From Oscillospiraceae bacterium (lineage in GTDB: Bacteria; Bacillota; Clostridia; Oscillospirales; Ruminococcaceae): a stretch of DNA of 64,000 bases. The stretch spans positions 1-64,000 of the forward strand of contig JAFVOU010000039.1 in NCBI GenBank assembly GCA_017505635.1, in the 5' to 3' direction. The notes below the pieces were generated by a model that searched no databases, had not been told where the DNA came from, and worked only from the letters and a program-made list of their open reading frames with translations. The translations under genes were made by a program, and so were the position numbers. Positions 59,391 to 64,000 of the stretch are shown here, piece by piece (within the stretch, counting starts at the first letter, position 1; each line of letters opens with the position of its first letter).

Positions 59391-61285
59391 CTTTTACCTT
59401 TTGCGTTTTTCTGGTTTTGTCTCTGCACTTCCTGCCAGTTTTTAACAGGAACATTTTTGCGCTTTGGATTTGATGCTGCATAGGCAATTTCGGATTTTGT
59501 TTTTTTACTGCCCACAAGAACAGGTATAAGGTCTTCTCTGTGCACCTGTTTCAGTGCCTCGCGCACAACCTGTGAATTTTTGGGATTATAATATTGCAGC
59601 AATGCACGCTGTGTTGCTTTTTCCTGGGAAGTTTTCGCCACATAAACAGGCTTGAGTGTAAACGGGTCAAGACCTGTGTAGTACATTGATGTGGAAACTG
59701 TACCCGGTGTAGGATAAAAATCCTGCACCTGTTCAGGTCTGATTTTGTGTTTTGCAAGATATTCTGCCAGCAGAACAGCATCTTTAAGTGTGCTGCCCGG
59801 GTGACTGGACATAAGATAAGGCACAAGATACTGTTCCTTGCCGATTTTCTTTGTTATCTGATAGAACTTGTTCTGGAATTTATCGTACAGTCCCAAAGCA
59901 GGTTTGCCCATGCATTCAAGTGTTTTTGGTGCAAAATGTTCCGGTGCAACTTTAAGCTGACCGCTTACATGGTGCTGTACAAGTTCTTTGAAAAAACTGT
60001 CGTCTTTATCGTGCATAATATAGTCATATCGCAGACCGCTGCGGACAAAAACGCGTTTTACACCTTTTACTGCACGGATTTTGCGAAGCAGTTCAAGGTA
60101 ATCACTGTGGTCCACCTGCAGGTGAGGACAAGGGGTTGGTGCAAGGCATTTTCTGTCAGGACATAATCCTTCCTTAACCTGCTTTTTACAGCTTGGTATG
60201 CGGAAATCGGCAGTAGGGCCGCCCACATCGTGTATATAACCTTTAAAGTCGGGGGAAGCTGCAATTTTTTCTGCTTCCGCCAGTACACTTTCATGGCTGC
60301 GGCTGGTTACAAAACGTCCCTGGTGCATTGTGATTGCACAGAAATTGCAGCCACCGAAACAGCCACGGTTATGTATAATGGAGAAACTTACCTCCTGGAT
60401 AGAGTTAAGCCCGCCTTCTTCATCGTAGATTTTTGGATATGTACGGGTAAAAGGCAGTGCAAAAAGTGCATCTAGTTCCTTGCGGTACAATGGCTTTGCT
60501 GGTTTGTTCTGTACAAGGTACAGGTCGTTTGTCTGTTTCTGCACAACAACCTTGCCATTGATATGGTCCTGATTTTCCATCTGAACCTTTGTAGCTTTGG
60601 AATAGCTGATTTTATCTTCGCTTACCTTTTTAAAACTTGCACATTCGGCATAGCCTGTCGGCAGTTCCCACTGATGTCCCAGCCAGCAGGTGCCCGGAAT
60701 GTCGTGCATTGTTTTTATGTCTTCGCCCTTTGCAAGGCGCTGAACAATCTCGGCTGTCTGACGTTCGCTCATACCAAAGCTGAGCAGATCTGCACCGCTG
60801 TCCAGCAGAACAGACGGCATAACACTGTCTGACCAGTAATCATAATGGGCAAAACGTCTGAGTGATGCTTCAATGCCGCCGATAATTACCGGCAGGTCGG
60901 GATAAGCCTGTTTTGCCAGCTGTGTATAAACCGTAACCGCACGGTCAGGGCGTTTGCCCTGCTTGCCGCCTGCGGAATAGTCATCGGTATCACGGCGTTT
61001 TTTTGCAACTGTATAGTGTGTAACCATACTGTCAACGTTGCCGCTGCCAATCAAAAAGCCGTATTTAGGCTTGCCAAAACGTTTAAAATCTTCGCAGTTA
61101 TTGAATTTTGGCTGCGGCAGAACACATACGTTAAAACCCAGTGCATCGATAATGCGGGCGATAACCGCTGTGCCAAAACTTGGGTGGTCAACATAGGCAT
61201 CGCCGCCCACAACCACGAAATCAGGCTGGTCAAAGCCAGCCTCAAGCATTTCGTTATAAGTAATAGGTAATAATTTTTCTGTCAT
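59387..61285 (-). CDS. ygiQ: YgiQ family radical SAM protein
   Basis: The 632-residue protein starts with the family N-terminal domain (FDQPDFVVVGGDAYVDHPSFGTAVIARIIDALGFNVCVLPQP) and has the radical SAM cluster NRGCFGGCNFCAI (about residues 307-319), YIHDVGGPTADF, and the Cys-containing CPDRKCLAPTPCPHLQVDH. The C-terminal YPTPGTVSTSMYYTGLDP is also typical. YgiQ proteins are widespread, with no settled function known to me. The last 30 residues are Lys/Gln-rich. It follows ftsK by nine bases. Confidence 0.93.
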   Translation of the reverse strand: MTEKLLPITYNEMLEAGFDQPDFVVVGGDAYVDHPSFGTAVIARIIDALGFNVCVLPQPKFNNCEDFKRFGKPKYGFLIGSGNVDSMVTHYTVAKKRRDTDDYSAGGKQGKRPDRAVTVYTQLAKQAYPDLPVIIGGIEASLRRFAHYDYWSDSVMPSVLLDSGADLLSFGMSERQTAEIVQRLAKGEDIKTMHDIPGTCWLGHQWELPTGYAECASFKKVSEDKISYSKATKVQMENQDHINGKVVVQKQTNDLYLVQNKPAKPLYRKELDALFALPFTRTYPKIYDEEGGLNSIQEVSFSIIHNRGCFGGCNFCAITMHQGRFVTSRSHESVLAEAEKIAASPDFKGYIHDVGGPTADFRIPSCKKQVKEGLCPDRKCLAPTPCPHLQVDHSDYLELLRKIRAVKGVKRVFVRSGLRYDYIMHDKDDSFFKELVQHHVSGQLKVAPEHFAPKTLECMGKPALGLYDKFQNKFYQITKKIGKEQYLVPYLMSSHPGSTLKDAVLLAEYLAKHKIRPEQVQDFYPTPGTVSTSMYYTGLDPFTLKPVYVAKTSQEKATQRALLQYYNPKNSQVVREALKQVHREDLIPVLVGSKKTKSEIAYAASNPKRKNVPVKNWQEVQRQNQKNAKGKR

Positions 61286-61294
61286 AGTTATATT

Positions 61295-63769
61295 TTACTG
61301 TTCGTTATTATTGTTTACCATCATTTCCAGCCACTGTGCCTTTGTGATAAGCACCTGACGTGGTTTTGAACCTTCGTACGGGCCAATGATACCCATTTCT
61401 TCCATTTCGTCCATAATGCGTGCTGCGCGTGCATAGCCAAGTTTAAGTTTTCTCTGCAACAAGCTTGTGGAAGCCTGTCCCGCATCAACAACGGTTTCTA
61501 TTGCCTTGTGTATCATTTCATCACGCTGTTCGCCGCCGTCGGAAGCTGCAGCCCCACCCTTTGTGGAAGCAGCCGCAATATTTTCCATAGAAGAAATCAT
61601 CTCTTCGTTGTAGCTTGCTACATAGTCGGTTTTGATAAAATCGATAACCTTGCCGATTTCATCATCCTTAACATAAGTACCCTGAACGCGTATAGGTTTT
61701 GATGCACCCAGCGGCAGATAGAGCATATCGCCCATACCAAGCAGTTTTTCTGCACCGCCGCCGTCAAGAATTGTGCGGCTGTCTACCTGAGAAGAAACCG
61801 CAAAGGCAATTCTTGCAGGGATGTTTGCCTTGATAAGACCTGTGATTACATCAACAGACGGACGCTGTGTTGCAACGATAAGATGCATACCTGCTGCACG
61901 GGCTTTCTGTGCGATACGGCAGATATAGTCTTCCACCTCTTTGCCTGCAACCATCATAAGGTCTGCAAGTTCGTCAATAACGATTGCCACATAAGGCAGT
62001 TTTTCAAGGTCTTCCCTTGTTTCGGCAAGTTTGTTGTAGCTTTTTATTTCTCTTACACCTGTTTCGGCAAAGAGTTTATAACGTTTTTCCATTTCGGCAA
62101 CAGCACTGCCAAGCGCGCCTGCCGCTTTTTTAGGCTCGGTTACAACCGGCATAAGCAGATGCGGAATGCCATTGTATTCGGCAAGTTCAACGACCTTAGG
62201 GTCGATAAGGATAAGTTTTACATCTTCAGGAGAAGATTTGTAAAGGAAGCTTGTGATAACCGCATTTATACATACGGATTTACCACTGCCTGTGGAACCT
62301 GCAATAAGCAGATGAGGCATTCTTGTAAGGTCAGCCACCACCACATTGCCTGCAATATCCACACCAAGCGCAATTGAAAGCGGTGATTTGCTTTCCTTGA
62401 ACTCCTTGCTTTCGAAAATAGAACGGATATTTACAGAACTGGAAGCTTTGTTAGGCACCTCGATGCCCACTGCAGCCTTGTTTGGAATAGGTGCTTCAAT
62501 ACGCACACCGCTTGCCGCAAGATTTAAAGCAATATCATCTGCCAGGTTTGTGATTTTGCTTATCTTAACACCGGCAAGTGGCTGAAGTTCGTATCTTGTT
62601 ACCGAAGGACCACGGGAGATGTCGATAATTTTTGTCTGTACACCAAAACTTGCAAGGGTATCAACCAGCAGCTGTGCGTTGGTTTTAAGTTCGTTCTCCA
62701 CATCGCCTGCAGATTTTCTTGACGGACGGTCAAAAAGAGTAATCGGAGGTTTGCGGTACACATAAGGTTTTGTTTCGGCATTTTCTCCGTTTGTGTTTTC
62801 GCCTTCTGCTTTTGCTTCTTCAGCTGGGTGCTGTGGCTGTTCCTCTTCTTTTGGTTCTTCCTTATCGTTTGTGAGATTAAGCTTTTTCATAATCTCTTCA
62901 ATCTTCTGCTGTTCAAGCTGCTTCTGCATATGAACATCACTGAAGGTTTCGTCAAAGCCATTTACTGCTGCAACACCAACAATATCGTCTTTTTCTGCAA
63001 CAGGGTCATCAATTTCAAAGTCAATTTTTCTGGTTCTTGATTTTGGTTTTTCCTGCTGTACAGCTGCTTTTTCTGCCTGTGCCTTTTCAGCAGCAAGTTT
63101 TTCCCTTTCGGCCTGTTTTGCAGCACGGTGTTCCTTTGCATCTGCCATGGATTTTTCAAGGTCAGCTTTCTGTTTTTCAGCTTCTGCCTTTGTGCGTTTG
63201 TACACATCATAAGGTGTTGTGTCGGTAAGCATCATAACAAAAACAAGGGTAAGCACTGCCACAACAATTGCCGCAGGGGCTATGCCCATATTGGTAATAA
63301 GCGGTATTGTGATAAAGCCTGCAACTGCACCGCCTGTAAATGTAAGTGGTGCACCCTGTTCATACAATCCCTTTATTGTAAGCACACGGGCTTCTTCGGC
63401 TGTAAAGGCTGTGCCGAGAATATGTATAAGGCTGGAAATAAGCATAATACATACAGCAGTCTCCACCATTTTCCACTTTACAGGTCTGCCCATAGCGGTG
63501 AGAACTGCAAGGTAGATAAGCATTATACCTATAAAATAGTTTACTGTGCCGAATGCGCCGAAAGTGGCAATTTTAATCTGTTCCCATACAGCTTCACCCG
63601 GCACAAAGCAGATGCCCAGCCATAGGATACCCAAAGCAAAAATAACAATGCTCCAGGCGCGGTTGATTTCGGCTTTTTTCATTTCTGCCTTGGACGGTCT
63701 GCCCCGTTTTTTGCTGCCTGTCCCGGCTGTTGTCCTGCCGGTACTTTTTTTACCTGTGTTTTTTGGCAT
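61295..63769 (-). CDS. ftsK: DNA translocase FtsK/SpoIIIE
   Basis: The protein pumps double-stranded DNA during chromosome segregation or spore formation. The 824 residues comprise a basic N-terminus, four membrane helices (about residues 35-185), a Lys/Glu/Ala-rich linker and the motor: the alpha domain, Walker [17 protein letters not shown] (about 490), Walker [16 protein letters not shown] and [17 protein letters not shown]. It ends with a C-terminal gamma winged helix ([28 protein letters not shown]) that reads KOPS/SRS sequences. It is the first gene of the operon with ygiQ, the MBL gene and the DUF3006 gene. ACGGAG precedes the ATG. Confidence 0.95.
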   Translation of the reverse strand: MPKNTGKKSTGRTTAGTGSKKRGRPSKAEMKKAEINRAWSIVIFALGILWLGICFVPGEAVWEQIKIATFGAFGTVNYFIGIMLIYLAVLTAMGRPVKWKMVETAVCIMLISSLIHILGTAFTAEEARVLTIKGLYEQGAPLTFTGGAVAGFITIPLITNMGIAPAAIVVAVLTLVFVMMLTDTTPYDVYKRTKAEAEKQKADLEKSMADAKEHRAAKQAEREKLAAEKAQAEKAAVQQEKPKSRTRKIDFEIDDPVAEKDDIVGVAAVNGFDETFSDVHMQKQLEQQKIEEIMKKLNLTNDKEEPKEEEQPQHPAEEAKAEGENTNGENAETKPYVYRKPPITLFDRPSRKSAGDVENELKTNAQLLVDTLASFGVQTKIIDISRGPSVTRYELQPLAGVKISKITNLADDIALNLAASGVRIEAPIPNKAAVGIEVPNKASSSVNIRSIFESKEFKESKSPLSIALGVDIAGNVVVADLTRMPHLLIAGSTGSGKSVCINAVITSFLYKSSPEDVKLILIDPKVVELAEYNGIPHLLMPVVTEPKKAAGALGSAVAEMEKRYKLFAETGVREIKSYNKLAETREDLEKLPYVAIVIDELADLMMVAGKEVEDYICRIAQKARAAGMHLIVATQRPSVDVITGLIKANIPARIAFAVSSQVDSRTILDGGGAEKLLGMGDMLYLPLGASKPIRVQGTYVKDDEIGKVIDFIKTDYVASYNEEMISSMENIAAASTKGGAAASDGGEQRDEMIHKAIETVVDAGQASTSLLQRKLKLGYARAARIMDEMEEMGIIGPYEGSKPRQVLITKAQWLEMMVNNNNEQ

Positions 63770-64000
63770 AATTTAACTCCGTAAAATTTTATAATTAATC
63801 TGTGCTGAAAGTATAAATCTATGTAATGGGCATATCTGCCCAATTTAACTTTACATTATATGATAGCATATTTTTGTTTAAAATAAAATAGATAAATTGT
63901 GGGATTTTGGCTCACCTTACAAAGCCTTCCCCGCAAATCCGCCTGTAAAGCCATTTTTTTGCATCAGATAAATTTTGTGAAATTTTTATGATTTATCCTT
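63770..64000. other. Upstream region of ftsK
   Basis: No convincing gene is seen. On the minus strand a TATAAT-like element near 63.86 kb with a weak -35 may drive ftsK. A small palindrome GGGCA-GATA-TGCCC lies between that element and the ribosome binding site. Confidence 0.4.

Noticed and set aside
63917-63985. Short frame on the minus strand reading MQKNGFTGGFAGKAL then stop
   Set aside because: It has no ribosome binding site, a stop just upstream and only 15 codons after the ATG. A leader peptide cannot be excluded but is not supported.

Overview
The window looks like a chromosome segment from a low-GC, strictly anaerobic, Gram-positive Clostridia member, probably of the Oscillospirales/Ruminococcaceae type. 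Support comes from a glycyl radical enzyme, a four-subunit pyruvate:ferredoxin oxidoreductase, HemZ, a TIGR03905-type TSCPD protein, DUF1836 and DegV proteins, a DnaD/DnaI primosome pair, a class B sortase, lipobox lipoproteins, strong AGGAGG ribosome binding sites and the Firmicutes order rimP-nusA-rnpM-ylxQ-infB-rbfA-nrnA-truB-ribF. No rRNA genes and no CRISPR arrays were seen. Two complete tRNA genes are present (Arg-CCT and Ser-GGA), plus tRNA-derived fragments.

Layout. 1-5.7 kb: 3' part of a HypD-like glycyl radical enzyme, two lipoproteins, an M42 aminopeptidase and a membrane protein. 5.8-8.5 kb: rpsO-pnp with a long foldable leader. 8.6-16.9 kb: a small lipoprotein gene that looks frameshifted, then the nine-gene rimP-to-ribF information-processing operon, read leftward behind a promoter and a leader terminator. 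16.9-23.2 kb: M29 aminopeptidase, a 72-aa protein, a metallo-beta-lactamase (MBL) fold / sortase B / thioesterase / ClpC-like operon and a TSCPD protein. 23.3-27.7 kb, rightward: dnaD-dnaI, a radical SAM/SPASM protein and a MATE exporter. 27.7-33 kb: an accessory zone bounded by tRNA sequence, holding a 933-aa lipoprotein, gene remnants, an acyltransferase and an unusual tRNA-Ser-derived structured element. 33.1-44.9 kb: a compact ten-gene leftward operon that starts with the c-di-AMP cyclase cdaA and contains recJ and the (p)ppGpp enzyme relA. 45-49.2 kb: a Cys-rich membrane protein with an internal start, an ABC exporter, a LytTR/DUF3021 pair, a palindromic repeat and a lipoprotein. 49.2-55.8 kb: por operon, NhaC-family antiporter and a divergent methionine gamma-lyase. 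55.9-64 kb: an unknown acetyltransferase-like protein, DegV, DUF1836 and the ftsK-ygiQ-MBL-DUF3006 operon.

How parts may work together. The por, nhaC and methionine gamma-lyase genes could support methionine fermentation: the lyase makes 2-oxobutyrate, which a 2-oxoacid:ferredoxin oxidoreductase can oxidise to an acyl-CoA. The cdaA-to-relA operon places two nucleotide second-messenger enzymes in one predicted transcript. The nusA and rpsO-pnp leaders show structures of the kind used for autoregulation in other bacteria.

The points most worth a second look are the tRNA-Ser-derived element at 32.65-32.92 kb, the possible integration scar at 27.7-31.4 kb, the one-base frameshift at about 8.89 kb, the pnp and rimP leader structures, the nested start in the Cys-rich gene at 45 kb, and the long hairpin at 54.3 kb. 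All functional calls rest on motif recognition by eye; no database search was possible.
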